Of a stretch of 64,000 nucleotides of DNA, positions 52,318 to 61,393 are shown one piece after another. Source of the DNA: Pseudomonas sp. FP1742. GTDB lineage: Bacteria > Pseudomonadota > Gammaproteobacteria > Pseudomonadales > Pseudomonadaceae. The translations under genes and the position numbers were made by a program. Under the pieces are notes generated by a model. The model worked only from the letters and a program-made list of their open reading frames with translations, searched no databases and was not told the origin of the DNA. Numbering within the stretch: the stretch's first letter is position 1; every line of letters begins with the position of its first letter. The DNA lies in assembly GCF_030687145.1 (NCBI RefSeq), contig NZ_CP117460.1, positions 3,286,001 to 3,350,000 on the forward strand, given 5' to 3'.

Positions 52318-53541
52318 ATGCACCCGCAAAGACTGTCCCTGCACAACGAGTTGCACGCGCGTCCGTCCCTGTATTTCGACGAGCCCGCCCATGTGTTTCA
52401 TCTGGCGTTTCTGGCCAATGACGGGCAATGCGACACCCTGCTGAGTCGCTGCTGTCCTGGCCCCGTCGACCCGGATGCGGCCCAGGGCATCACCGAGCTG
52501 GAGGGCCATGCCTTGAAGTGGGAGCGGCACGCGGAGTTCCTGACGTTGACGCTGGTGGTGCCCTCCTCCAGTCACGAACCTTGCTGGAGCCAGCCACCCA
52601 AGGCCTTGATGGACCGGGTCGAACCCTTCATGCAGCACCTGATCAATGCCGTGCAGATTGTGGTTCGCAACGATGCGTCGTTTACCGGCGATCAGTCGGT
52701 TTATGGATTCAAAGACCCTTGTGGTTCATGCATCGGCGGTGGCGATGCGACGGTCTGGAGCGATTTTCGCCTGAGCGAGGACGGCACCAACCGCTTTCTA
52801 TTCATCAACAAACGCCTGAATGCCTACCGCCAGGGACGGATGATCCGCCGCCTGCTGGAAATCGAAACCTACCGGATGATGGCTTCGCTTTCCCTCACCA
52901 CCGCAAAAGCCTTGAGCGCTCAGCTCAACGTCTACGACAAGACCCTGGTAAACCTCTCGGAACGTAATGCCGGTCCCGACACCGGCAATGCGAAAGCCTT
53001 GCTGACCGACATTGCCAACCTGTCGGCGCAAGTCGTCAGCAGCACGGCGAAAACCCGACACCGCTTCAGCGCGACCCGAGCGTATGCGCAACTGGTTTTC
53101 GAGCGTTTGGGTGAACTCAGGGAAACTCACGTGGGGGATTGCCAACGCCTGGGTATCTTCATCGAAAGACGTTTCAAACCCACCGTCCGGTACTGTGACG
53201 TCACCGAACAGCGCCTGGAGCAACTGGCCAAAAGCGTCGCCAACCTTGGGGATCTGCTACAGGCGCGGGTACAGGTGGAAATGGAAGAGCAAAACTCGGA
53301 AATCCTCAAAAGCCTGAACGCCCGCGCCGATACCCAAATCAAAATCCAGCGCGCCGTGGAAGGCTTGTCGATTATCGCCATCACCTATTATTTGCTGAGC
53401 CTGTTCAAGCTGTTCTACTCGGGTCTGCACACCATGGGCGCGAACATTTCCGCGAGGGACGCCATGCTCGCCATGACCCCGCTTGCACTGTGCATCCTGC
53501 TGTTTATTTTGATCAGAATCAGGAAAGCCAAGGAGCACTGA
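52318..53541 (+). CDS. DUF3422 family membrane protein
   Basis: 407 aa. N-terminal block MHPQRLSLHNELHARPSLYF is the hallmark of DUF3422. A large soluble domain (KDPCGSCIGGGDATVWSDFR) follows, then a helical region and two C-terminal membrane segments (IAITYYLLSLFKLFYSGLH; LALCILLFILIRI). Role unknown. The start lies just 53 bases after a short hairpin-free gap; no strong ribosome site. Convergent with cobF. Confidence 0.88.
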   Translation: MHPQRLSLHNELHARPSLYFDEPAHVFHLAFLANDGQCDTLLSRCCPGPVDPDAAQGITELEGHALKWERHAEFLTLTLVVPSSSHEPCWSQPPKALMDRVEPFMQHLINAVQIVVRNDASFTGDQSVYGFKDPCGSCIGGGDATVWSDFRLSEDGTNRFLFINKRLNAYRQGRMIRRLLEIETYRMMASLSLTTAKALSAQLNVYDKTLVNLSERNAGPDTGNAKALLTDIANLSAQVVSSTAKTRHRFSATRAYAQLVFERLGELRETHVGDCQRLGIFIERRFKPTVRYCDVTEQRLEQLAKSVANLGDLLQARVQVEMEEQNSEILKSLNARADTQIKIQRAVEGLSIIAITYYLLSLFKLFYSGLHTMGANISARDAMLAMTPLALCILLFILIRIRKAKEH

Positions 53542-53556
53542 AACACCGCAAAACGA

Positions 53557-54315
53557 TCAAGGCTTGCGCAACAGGTAGGTATCCATGATCCACCCGTTCG
53601 CGAGCCGCGCCGCCTTGCGCACCCGCTCAATTTCGTCCGCCACGTCTTTGAGCTTGCCGCTGATAAGGATTTCATCCGGCGTTCCCAGATAGGCTCCCCA
53701 GTAAATCTCTGTCTCCTGATCGGCCACCTGATGGTAGGCATCTTGCGCATCCAGCATCACCACCAGGCTCTCGGCATCGCTCACCTGCCCGGCCGCCAGC
53801 CGTCGACCGGTGGTGATTTCAATCGAACGGCCGATGCTATTGAGCGGCACCTTATGTTGCGCCGCCAACGCCTGCACGCTAGTGATCCCGGGGATCACCT
53901 CGAACTCGAACACACAACGACCGGACGCCAGAATCGCCTGCAGGATCCGAATGGTGCTGTCGTACAGCGCCGGATCGCCCCACACCAGAAAACCGGCGCA
54001 CTGGTCGTCGGTCATGTCCTCGTTGATCAGCCGCTCGAACGTCTGCTGCTTGGCGCGGTTCAGGTCTTCGACGCTGGCGTTGTAGTCCACTTCCCCGCGC
54101 TCACGTTCGGGACTGTGGGCTTCGACGAAGCGGTAGTCGCGATCGGTGATGTAGCGTTCGCAGATCTCGCGGCGCAGGTCGATCAGTTTGTCTTTGCTCT
54201 GGCCCTTGTCCATGAGGAAAAACACGTCGACCCGATTCAGCGCCTTCACCGCCTGCATGGTGATGTAGTCGGGATTGCCGGCGCCGACACCGATGACCAG
54301 AAGCTTTTTCATCAA
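53557..54315 (-). CDS. cobF: Precorrin-6A synthase (deacetylating) CobF
   Basis: 252 aa SAM-dependent methyltransferase of the aerobic cobalamin pathway: methylates C-1 of precorrin-5 with loss of the acetyl group. VIGVGAGNPDYITMQAVKAL, LVWGDPALYDSTIRIL and EVIPGITSVQALAAQHKVPL are tetrapyrrole methylase blocks. It is separate from other cob genes in the window; only a histidine phosphatase overlaps it (ATGA). No cobalamin riboswitch was found upstream. Confidence 0.95.
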   Translation of the reverse strand: MMKKLLVIGVGAGNPDYITMQAVKALNRVDVFFLMDKGQSKDKLIDLRREICERYITDRDYRFVEAHSPERERGEVDYNASVEDLNRAKQQTFERLINEDMTDDQCAGFLVWGDPALYDSTIRILQAILASGRCVFEFEVIPGITSVQALAAQHKVPLNSIGRSIEITTGRRLAAGQVSDAESLVVMLDAQDAYHQVADQETEIYWGAYLGTPDEILISGKLKDVADEIERVRKAARLANGWIMDTYLLRKP

Positions 54316-54884
54316 AGCACTCCTTCAGGGGCTGTGCCCGTCAAGCGTAGCCGCCAGCGACCATTGAACCGCAACTCAATGGCCGACAACGGTTCGACAT
54401 CGATCTGGTTGAACCCCGCGCCTTGCAACACCTGCATCAGTGCGGCGCGAATGACAAACGGATGGGTGATGGCAACGATATGCCCCGGTGTCGTCTCAAG
54501 GGTCTTCAACCACGCCGCTACCCGCTCACCGAGCTGCGCCACCGACTCTCCACCGTGGGGCACCGATGTCGGGTCACCGAGCCAGGCCTGGAGCGTCGCG
54601 GGTTCGGATTCCTGCAGATCATCGATCGACATGCCTGCCCAGCGGCCGAAATCGCAATCTCTCAACGCCCCGACAATCTCCACGTTGTCGCCATACAACT
54701 CAGCCGTTTGACGGGTTCGCAGTTCCGGGCCGCAGAGCAAGCGTGGCATTCGCTTGAACTGACTGCGGCGCGAGCCTTTCGCCGATTGCCAATCCATTTC
54801 CAATGGCTCATTCGTAGGAAAACGCGCCAGTTTTTGTGCGACGGTTCGAGCGTGACAAATCAGGGTCAAGCGGGTTGCCTGCAC
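54312..54884 (-). CDS. Histidine phosphatase family protein (CobC-like candidate)
   Basis: 190 aa phosphoglycerate mutase-like fold. LTLICHARTVAQ is a diverged RHG motif (Cys-His-Ala instead of Arg-His-Gly), with the catalytic His kept; GPELRTRQTAELYGDNVEIV, DCDFGRWAGMSIDDL and ITHPFVIRAALMQVL supply the rest. A GTG start at 54884 with GAGAGAT upstream gives the shortest complete form. Its stop overlaps cobF, so it could be alpha-ribazole phosphatase, but the missing Arg makes that uncertain. Confidence 0.78.
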   Translation of the reverse strand: MQATRLTLICHARTVAQKLARFPTNEPLEMDWQSAKGSRRSQFKRMPRLLCGPELRTRQTAELYGDNVEIVGALRDCDFGRWAGMSIDDLQESEPATLQAWLGDPTSVPHGGESVAQLGERVAAWLKTLETTPGHIVAITHPFVIRAALMQVLQGAGFNQIDVEPLSAIELRFNGRWRLRLTGTAPEGVL

Positions 54885-55225
54885 GAAGGATCTCTCTGTC
54901 GATGGGATGAAAGACGGCACGATGCCGCGAGCAATCGGCTTATTGTGCCGCAAGAAGCGCAGCCTGAACGCATTCCTTTCCACGTGATGGGCATGCTCGC
55001 AGCACCAGTCTATTCCTGAGTGGTGGCGATACCTCACGCTCCGGCGGTCGATTTCCTACAAGGCCGGTCGACATCCATGTAGCCCTTCACGCACGGGGCT
55101 TTCGCCCCATTTTGGTGCTTTGAAAACGCGCGCAAAAATTCACTAGACATGTAGCGCACGTTACATAAATACTATTTTAGCGATTTATGAAATGAAACCG
55201 ACACACCCATCCAGCAGGAGCCCGG

Positions 55226-56080
55226 ATGCCCCCTCTCAGAGACCTGATCACCGAGCCCGGCCTGGACTTCACGCCATCGGAACGCAAAGTCATCCGCGCC
55301 TTGCTGGACCAGTATCCGCGTAACGGACTGGGGCCGATGTCACGTCTGGCCGAACATGCCGGTGTCAGCGATCCGACCATCGTGCGGCTGGTAAAAAAGC
55401 TCGGTTTCAGCGGTTACGCCGACTTTCAGGAAGCCTTGCTCAGTGACATGGATCACCGCCTGCGCTCCCCCAGTACCCTGCTGCAACCCCGCGCCCAACT
55501 CAAGAAAGATGATCCCTGGAGTCACTATCTGGCGGACAGCCAACGGACACTGGTAGAAACCCAGGCGCTGACCCAACCCGAAGATGTGCGGATTCTGGTG
55601 GAGTGGCTGCTCGACACCCGTCACCAGGTTCATTGCTTTGGCGGTCGCTTCAGCAGTTTCCTCGCCAACTATTTGCTCAATCACCTGCGCCTGTTGCGGC
55701 CCGGCTGTTTCGTAATGGAAGACAACGCACAGTTACCGGACCGATTGTTCGACGTGCAACGTCAGGACATGTTTCTGGTATTCGACTACCGGCGCTATCA
55801 ATCCCAGGCCCTGCGGGTCGCCAATGCGGCAAAAAGCCGACATGCGCGAGTTGTACTGTTCACCGACATCTATGCATCGCCGCTGCGGGAAATAGCCGAC
55901 CTGATCATCAGCGCACCGGTAGAGTCGGCATCGGCCTTCGACTCGATGGTTCCGGCGCTGGCCCAGGTCGAGGCACTGATTGCCTGCCTGACCCTGCGCA
56001 GCCCCGATCTGGCCGATCGCCTGGAAGGCATCGATGCCCTGCGAGCCGACTTCGACACCCACCTGCTGGAGGATAAATAA
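55226..56080 (+). CDS. RpiR/MurR-family transcriptional regulator
   Basis: 284 aa. HTH_6 at residues 12-80 (FTPSERKVIRALLDQY, SDPTIVRLVKKLGFSGYADF), then a SIS domain from about 125 (HCFGGRFSSFLANYLL), expected to bind a phosphorylated or amino ligand. It is first in a co-directional cluster, 2 bases before the isochorismatase gene, and probably controls it. The upstream 54885-55225 region contains an AT-rich stretch near 55140-55180 that may be the promoter. Confidence 0.9.
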   Translation: MPPLRDLITEPGLDFTPSERKVIRALLDQYPRNGLGPMSRLAEHAGVSDPTIVRLVKKLGFSGYADFQEALLSDMDHRLRSPSTLLQPRAQLKKDDPWSHYLADSQRTLVETQALTQPEDVRILVEWLLDTRHQVHCFGGRFSSFLANYLLNHLRLLRPGCFVMEDNAQLPDRLFDVQRQDMFLVFDYRRYQSQALRVANAAKSRHARVVLFTDIYASPLREIADLIISAPVESASAFDSMVPALAQVEALIACLTLRSPDLADRLEGIDALRADFDTHLLEDK

Positions 56081-56082
56081 GG

Positions 56083-56727
56083 ATGTTCACGCTCCCCCAT
56101 CACTCGCCCCGGAATTTGCCGTTTACCGCCGACCACACCGCACTGTTGCTGGTGGACATGCAGCGTGCCTGGCTCGAGCCGCAGTTCGACCCGCACCTCA
56201 ATGAGCCGGATGCCGACTACTTCCTGACCCGCGCCCGCATGCAGGTGGTGCCCAATCAGCGCAAGTTGCTCAACGGGTTTCGCAGCGCACGGCAAAACGT
56301 GTTGCACACGCTCATCGAAAGCCTCACCGCCGATGGTCGCGACCGTTCGCTGGACCACAAACTCTCGGACATGCACCTGCCCAAGGGCAGCCCGCAAGCA
56401 CGGATCATCGATGAGCTGACACCGGCCGAAAACGAAATCGTGCTGCCCAAGACTTCTTCCGGGGTGTTCAACTCCACCAGCATCGACTACGTGCTGCGCA
56501 ACCTTGAAACAAAGCACCTGATCATCGCCGGCATCGTCACCGACCAATGCGTCGACATGGCCGTGCGCGACGCAGCTGACCGTGGCTATCTGGTGACGCT
56601 GGTCGAAGATGCCTGCGCCACCTACACCGAACAACGGCATCACGCCTGCCTGAACGCCATCAAGGGCTACTGCTGGATCACCGACACCCAGACCGTGCTC
56701 GGCCGGTTGCAGGAGATGCAGCCATGA
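56083..56727 (+). CDS. Isochorismatase-family cysteine hydrolase
   Basis: 214 aa. The Asp-Lys-Cys triad is visible: LLLVDMQRAWLEPQF (Asp), EIVLPKTSSGVFNST (Lys) and AGIVTDQCVDMAVRD (Cys). The enzyme hydrolyses an amide or related bond. Overlaps the next gene by ATGA. Members of this family in amine clusters often are ureidoacrylate- or carbamoyl-type amidohydrolases; the substrate here is not known. Confidence 0.88.
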   Translation: MFTLPHHSPRNLPFTADHTALLLVDMQRAWLEPQFDPHLNEPDADYFLTRARMQVVPNQRKLLNGFRSARQNVLHTLIESLTADGRDRSLDHKLSDMHLPKGSPQARIIDELTPAENEIVLPKTSSGVFNSTSIDYVLRNLETKHLIIAGIVTDQCVDMAVRDAADRGYLVTLVEDACATYTEQRHHACLNAIKGYCWITDTQTVLGRLQEMQP

Positions 56728-58055
56728 GCGCTCGCCTGTCGCCGTTGCCCATGACCACCATCGTCACCACCGACCTGATCGGCGTGACGCGCGGCCGTTC
56801 CTTCCCCACCGACGAGCTCGATGCCTATCAACTGGCCGGCTGCGGCTGGGTGCCGGCCAACAGCGCGCTGACCCCGCAAGACATCATCGCCTCCAGCAAC
56901 CCTTGGGGCGCTTATGGGGACTTACGGCTGATTCCCGACTTGAGCAGCCGGGTGACCGTCAACAACGGTCCGGATGCCAACGCCCCGGCGCTGGACTTCA
57001 TTCACGGCGACATTCGCGAAACCGATGGCCGTCCGTGGGGCGCCTGTCCTCGTACGCTGTTGCACAACGAGGTGGAGCGCTATCGCGACGAGTTGGGCTT
57101 GCAGGTCAACGCCGCGTTCGAACACGAATTCAACCTCGACAGCGGTGCGGCCGAGCACCTGGCGTTCTCCCTTGAAGCCCAGCGCCAGGGCGCCGAGTTC
57201 GGCGGCTGGCTGCTCAGTGCGCTGCGTGCCGGCGGTGTGGAGCCGGAAATGTTCCTGCCGGAATACGGCAAGCACCAATACGAAATCACCTGCCGTCCGG
57301 CCCTCGGTGTCGCCGCCGCCGACCGCGCGGTGAACGTGCGCGAGATCACCCGGGAGATCGCCCGGCAAATGGGCCTTGACCTGAGCTTCGCCCCCAAGAC
57401 GGCCGAGCATGCCGTGTGCAATGGCGTGCATTTGCATATGAGCCTGCAGGACCTGGCCGGCCAACCGGTGATGTATGACGCCGGCACCACCAACGGCCTG
57501 TCGACCCTCGGCCAGCATTGGGCCGCCGGTGTTCTGCATTACTTGCCAGCGCTCTGTGCCTTCACTGCGCCGACACCGGTTTCCTACCAACGCTTGCAGC
57601 CCCATCACTGGAGCGCTTCCTACGCCTGCCTCGGCCAACGCAACCGCGAAGCGGCGCTGCGGATTTGCCCGACCGTCAGCCTGGGCGGCAAAGCCGTGGC
57701 GACGCAGTACAACCTGGAATTTCGCGCCATGGACGCCACCGCCTCGCCGCACCTAGCCATGGCTGCATTGCTGATCGCCGGACGCCTGGGTATCGAGCAG
57801 CGCCTGGCGTTGAACGCCATCACCGATGAAATCCCTGACTCCCTGAACGAAGAGCAACGCCATGCCCGCGGTATCGTCGCCCTGCCCGCGTCCCTGTCCC
57901 AGGCCCTGGATTGCCTGCGCCACAGCGAAGCGCTGATCGAAGCCTTGCCGAGCGCCTTGCTGGACACCTATTTCGCCCTGAAAACCGAGGAATTGACGCT
58001 GACGGAACAGCTCTCGCCCGCCGAACTCTGTGAGCACTATGCGCGCCTGTACTGA
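56724..58055 (+). CDS. Glutamine synthetase-family ligase (GS-like, PuuA-type candidate)
   Basis: 443 aa. The fold is glutamine-synthetase-like: AAFEHEFNLDSGAAE (metal-binding Glu), GVHLHMSLQDLAGQ (second metal His block) and SLGGKAVATQYNLEFRAMD (Arg-rich ATP region). It is divergent from true GlnA and has no recognisable adenylylation loop. GS-like enzymes of this size form gamma-glutamyl amides of amines (for example PuuA). Placed with a PuuP-like permease, it suggests an amine substrate; inference. Confidence 0.82.
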   Translation: MSARLSPLPMTTIVTTDLIGVTRGRSFPTDELDAYQLAGCGWVPANSALTPQDIIASSNPWGAYGDLRLIPDLSSRVTVNNGPDANAPALDFIHGDIRETDGRPWGACPRTLLHNEVERYRDELGLQVNAAFEHEFNLDSGAAEHLAFSLEAQRQGAEFGGWLLSALRAGGVEPEMFLPEYGKHQYEITCRPALGVAAADRAVNVREITREIARQMGLDLSFAPKTAEHAVCNGVHLHMSLQDLAGQPVMYDAGTTNGLSTLGQHWAAGVLHYLPALCAFTAPTPVSYQRLQPHHWSASYACLGQRNREAALRICPTVSLGGKAVATQYNLEFRAMDATASPHLAMAALLIAGRLGIEQRLALNAITDEIPDSLNEEQRHARGIVALPASLSQALDCLRHSEALIEALPSALLDTYFALKTEELTLTEQLSPAELCEHYARLY

Positions 58056-58791
58056 ATCCGCCGAACTGGGCCTCTACACCCAGCCTGCGTACACCCTGAG
58101 CCGGGAAACTTCCGAGTACCCGCTGATTCTGGTGTGTGAACACGCCAGTCGTTTTATCCCGGCCGGGTTGAATGACCTTGGCCTGAACGAGACGGCCGCC
58201 CGCGAACACATCGCCTGGGACATCGGCGCCCTGGCGCTGGCCGAGGGCCTGGCCGAAACACTGGGCGCGACCCTGTTGGCGGCCAACTATTCACGCCTGT
58301 TGATCGACCTCAACCGCCCGCGCCATGCGCCGGACAGCATTCCGTTGCAGAGCGAGATCTATCAGGTGCCAGGCAATCGGGATCTGGACGAGGCCACCCG
58401 TGAATACCGCCGGCACTGCCTGTTCAAACCGTTTCATGCACGCCTGCAAACCCTGATCGACGACCGTGTAGCCCACGGTCGGCCGGTGCGAGTGGTGGGG
58501 ATTCACAGCTTTACGCCGATATATTACGGCCAGCCACGGTCGGTGGAAGTCGGCGTGTTGTACGGCCAGGCCAGGGAGTACGCCCAGCGAATGATCGACG
58601 GCCTGAGCCGGCACCCATTGAACGTCGCCGGTAATCAGCCGTACAAAGTCGATCCGCTGAGTGACATGACGGTGCCGGTTCACGGCGACGCGCGCGGGCT
58701 GGACTCGGTGCTGATCGAGGTGCGCAACGATCTGCTGCGCACCCCCGAGGACGTCAGTCGCTGGACCGACTATCTGGCGCCGCTGCTATAG
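58039..58791 (+). CDS. N-formylglutamate amidohydrolase family protein
   Basis: 250 aa. YPLILVCEHASRFIPAGL and SRLLIDLNRPRHAPDSI are family marks; HIAWDIGALALAEGLAE and FTPIYYGQPRSVEVGVLY follow, with zinc-site His and Asp. It would hydrolyse N-formyl or N-acyl amino acids. ATG 58039 sits within the end of the upstream GS-like gene; a GTG at 58030 is possible. It is a paralog of HutG rather than part of a hut operon here. Confidence 0.85.
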   Translation: MRACTESAELGLYTQPAYTLSRETSEYPLILVCEHASRFIPAGLNDLGLNETAAREHIAWDIGALALAEGLAETLGATLLAANYSRLLIDLNRPRHAPDSIPLQSEIYQVPGNRDLDEATREYRRHCLFKPFHARLQTLIDDRVAHGRPVRVVGIHSFTPIYYGQPRSVEVGVLYGQAREYAQRMIDGLSRHPLNVAGNQPYKVDPLSDMTVPVHGDARGLDSVLIEVRNDLLRTPEDVSRWTDYLAPLL

Positions 58792-58846
58792 AAACAGCTT
58801 CAAACTCGCAGCGTGCCGCTGCTTTCATATCAAGGAGAACGGCTTC

Positions 58847-60196
58847 ATGGAAATTGAAGAATTCGGCTACAAGCAAGAGTTGAAACGTAGCCTGTCACTG
58901 ACGGACCTGGTGGTGTACGGGATGATCTTCATGATCCCCATCGCACCGTTCGGCGTGTATGGTTACGTCAACGCCGAAGCGCCGGGGATGGTGCCGCTGG
59001 CCTACATCATCGGCATGGTGGCGATGCTGTTCACTGCCCTCAGTTACGGCAGCATGGCCCGGGCGTTTCCGATTGCAGGGTCGGTGTATTCCTACGCACA
59101 ACGCGGCCTCAACCAACATGTCGGATTCATCGCCGGCTGGCTGATGCTGCTTGATTACCTGTTGATCCCGCCGCTGCTCTACGTGTACGCGGCAATGGCG
59201 CTGAATCATTTGTACCCGGACATCCCGAAAGTCGGCTTCATCCTGGCCTTTCTGGTCAGCGCCACCTTCGTCAACCTGCGGGGCATCACCTTCACCGCGC
59301 GAATGAACATCCTCTTTCTATTGGCGCAACTGGTGGTATTGGGGATTTTCCTGTTCTACGCCTGGAACGCCTTGCACAGTGGCGGCGGTAACGGTCAGCT
59401 GACCCTGGCGCCGCTGTACAACCCTGAGACGTTCAACTTCGCCCTGCTGATGCAAGCGGTGTCGATCGCGGTACTGTCGTTCCTCGGTTTCGACGCCATT
59501 TCCACCCTGGCCGAAGAGATCAAGGGCGACCCGGGCCGCAGCGTTGGCAAAGCGGCGTTGATTACCCTGGTGGTCATGGGCGTGATCTTCGTCGTGCAAA
59601 CCTGGATTGCCACCGACCTGGCCGCCGGCCTGGGCTTCAAGTCCGCCGACACCGCGTTCTATGAAATCGCCGAAATCGCCGCCGGCAGCTGGCTGGCAAC
59701 CCTGACGGCGGTCGCCACCGCGCTGGCCTGGGGCGTGGCGGTCGCCATTACTTCCCAAGCGGCGGTTTCGCGTCTGCTGTTCGGCATGGCCCGGGACGGC
59801 AAACTGCCGAAAGTGCTGGCCAAGGTGCACCCGAAACACAACACGCCCTACTTGAGCATTTATCTGGTGGCGGTGTTGTCGCTGGTGATCTGCTACCTGT
59901 TCATCAACTCGGTAGACACCCTCACCTCCCTGGTGAACTTCGGCGCCCTGAGCGGTTTCATGCTGCTGCACCTGACCGTGATCAATTACTACTGGCGCCG
60001 ACAGAAGTCCGGCCAAGTGATCCGGCACCTGATCTGCCCGGTGATCGGCTTCATCATCGTCGCGGCCATCATGTACAACATGGGCGTCGATGCACAGAAA
60101 CTCGGCCTGATCTGGATTGCCCTGGGCCTGGTCTATCTGTTCTTCCTCAACAAACTGGGTGCCAGCACCGCATTGCCCGACCCAAGCAACGGCTGA
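58847..60196 (+). CDS. APC-family permease (PuuP-like amine importer candidate)
   Basis: 449 aa with about twelve membrane segments. SLSLTDLVVYGMIFMIPIAP, FPIAGSVYSYAQRGLNQHVG and GWLMLLDYLLIPPL match the putrescine importer PuuP pattern. Ribosome site AAGGAGA before the ATG. It probably imports the substrate of the cluster; polyamine or amino acid. Confidence 0.88.
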   Translation: MEIEEFGYKQELKRSLSLTDLVVYGMIFMIPIAPFGVYGYVNAEAPGMVPLAYIIGMVAMLFTALSYGSMARAFPIAGSVYSYAQRGLNQHVGFIAGWLMLLDYLLIPPLLYVYAAMALNHLYPDIPKVGFILAFLVSATFVNLRGITFTARMNILFLLAQLVVLGIFLFYAWNALHSGGGNGQLTLAPLYNPETFNFALLMQAVSIAVLSFLGFDAISTLAEEIKGDPGRSVGKAALITLVVMGVIFVVQTWIATDLAAGLGFKSADTAFYEIAEIAAGSWLATLTAVATALAWGVAVAITSQAAVSRLLFGMARDGKLPKVLAKVHPKHNTPYLSIYLVAVLSLVICYLFINSVDTLTSLVNFGALSGFMLLHLTVINYYWRRQKSGQVIRHLICPVIGFIIVAAIMYNMGVDAQKLGLIWIALGLVYLFFLNKLGASTALPDPSNG

Positions 60197-60315
60197 CAAG
60201 AAAAAGAGCAACGTCTGACATGATTTCAGGCGACTGCCGATTTTACGCGTGGAAACCGACAGTGATAGTCAGGTTCGGTGCAAGCCGCCGAACCTTTTGA
60301 TACAGGAGTATGTCC

Positions 60316-61332
60316 ATGCTGGTCTTACGTCCAGTCGAGATAGCCGACCTGCCCCAGTTGCAGCAACTGGCGCGTGACAGTCTGGTGGGGGTCACGTCCT
60401 TGCCGGACGACACCGAACGCCTGCGCGAGAAAATTCTCGACTCCGGCGTTTCGTTCGAAAAAGACGTTCAGGGTCAAGGCCCGGAGAACTACTTCTTCGT
60501 GCTGGAAAATCTGACGACCCGGCGTCTGGTGGGCTGCTCGGAAATCCTCGCCACCGCAGGCTTCGGCGAGCCGTTCTACAGTTTGCGCAACCGCCATTTC
60601 ACCAGTGCCTCACGGGAGCTGAACATCGAGCATGGGGTGCCGGCATTGTCCTTGTGCCACGACCTCAGCGGCCATTCCCTGTTGCGCGGTTTCCATATTG
60701 ACCCGGCGCTGGAACGCACACCGTTTTCCGAGTTGCTGTCCCGGGCGCGGTTGCTGTTCATCGCTGCACACAAGGCGCGCTTTGCCGAAGCGGTGATCAC
60801 CGAGATCGTCGGTTACAGCGATGAACAGGGGCAGTCACCGTTCTGGGATGCGCTGGGCAAGCATTTCTTCGATTTGCCTTATGTCGAGGCCGAGCGGCTT
60901 TGCGGCCTGCAGAGCCGGAGATTCCTCGCCGAACTGATGCCGCAGTACCCGATTTATGTGCCGATGCTGCCGCAGGCTGCACAAGACTGCATCGGCCGGA
61001 TCCACCCCGATGGCCAGGAGGCCTTCGACATTCTGGAACGCGAAGGCTTCGAGACCAACAGCTACATCGACCTGTTCGATGGGGGGCCGACGTTGTATGC
61101 ACGCACCTCGAACATTCGCTCCATCGCCCGGAGCCAGACCGCTACGGTGCAAGCAGGCTCGCCCATCGACGCCCGTGGCTGTTACCTGGTAAGCAACGAA
61201 TCGTTGAAGGGTTATCGCGCCATCGTCGCCGAACTGGACTACCGCGCCGGACAACCCGTGGCCCTGAGCACCGAGATGTGTGCCGCCCTGAACGTCACCG
61301 ACGCCAGTGCGATCCGGTTGGTCGCCCTGTGA
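60316..61332 (+). CDS. astA: Arginine N-succinyltransferase alpha-like subunit (AruF-like)
   Basis: 338 aa. MLVLRPVEIADLPQLQQLAR is the usual start; ITEIVGYSDEQGQSPFWDAL and LAELMPQYPIYVPMLPQAA are diagnostic AstA blocks. It transfers succinyl from succinyl-CoA to the alpha-amino group of arginine or ornithine in the AST pathway. ATG 60316 is 7 bases after AGGAG, preferred over an ATG at 60310. No astB, astC, astD or astE genes accompany it, so this pair may act in another pathway. Confidence 0.9.
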   Translation: MLVLRPVEIADLPQLQQLARDSLVGVTSLPDDTERLREKILDSGVSFEKDVQGQGPENYFFVLENLTTRRLVGCSEILATAGFGEPFYSLRNRHFTSASRELNIEHGVPALSLCHDLSGHSLLRGFHIDPALERTPFSELLSRARLLFIAAHKARFAEAVITEIVGYSDEQGQSPFWDALGKHFFDLPYVEAERLCGLQSRRFLAELMPQYPIYVPMLPQAAQDCIGRIHPDGQEAFDILEREGFETNSYIDLFDGGPTLYARTSNIRSIARSQTATVQAGSPIDARGCYLVSNESLKGYRAIVAELDYRAGQPVALSTEMCAALNVTDASAIRLVAL

Positions 61333-61393
61333 GCTGCCACCGGCCCCATGCCCAACGACAGCGCCCGAGCAGGCGCGAAGAAGGAGCTGCATC

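Noticed and set aside
54885..55225. Cobalamin riboswitch upstream of the cobF/phosphatase pair
   Set aside because: No B12-box-like sequence or GCTGCCCCCGCAACTG-type element was found on the minus strand.
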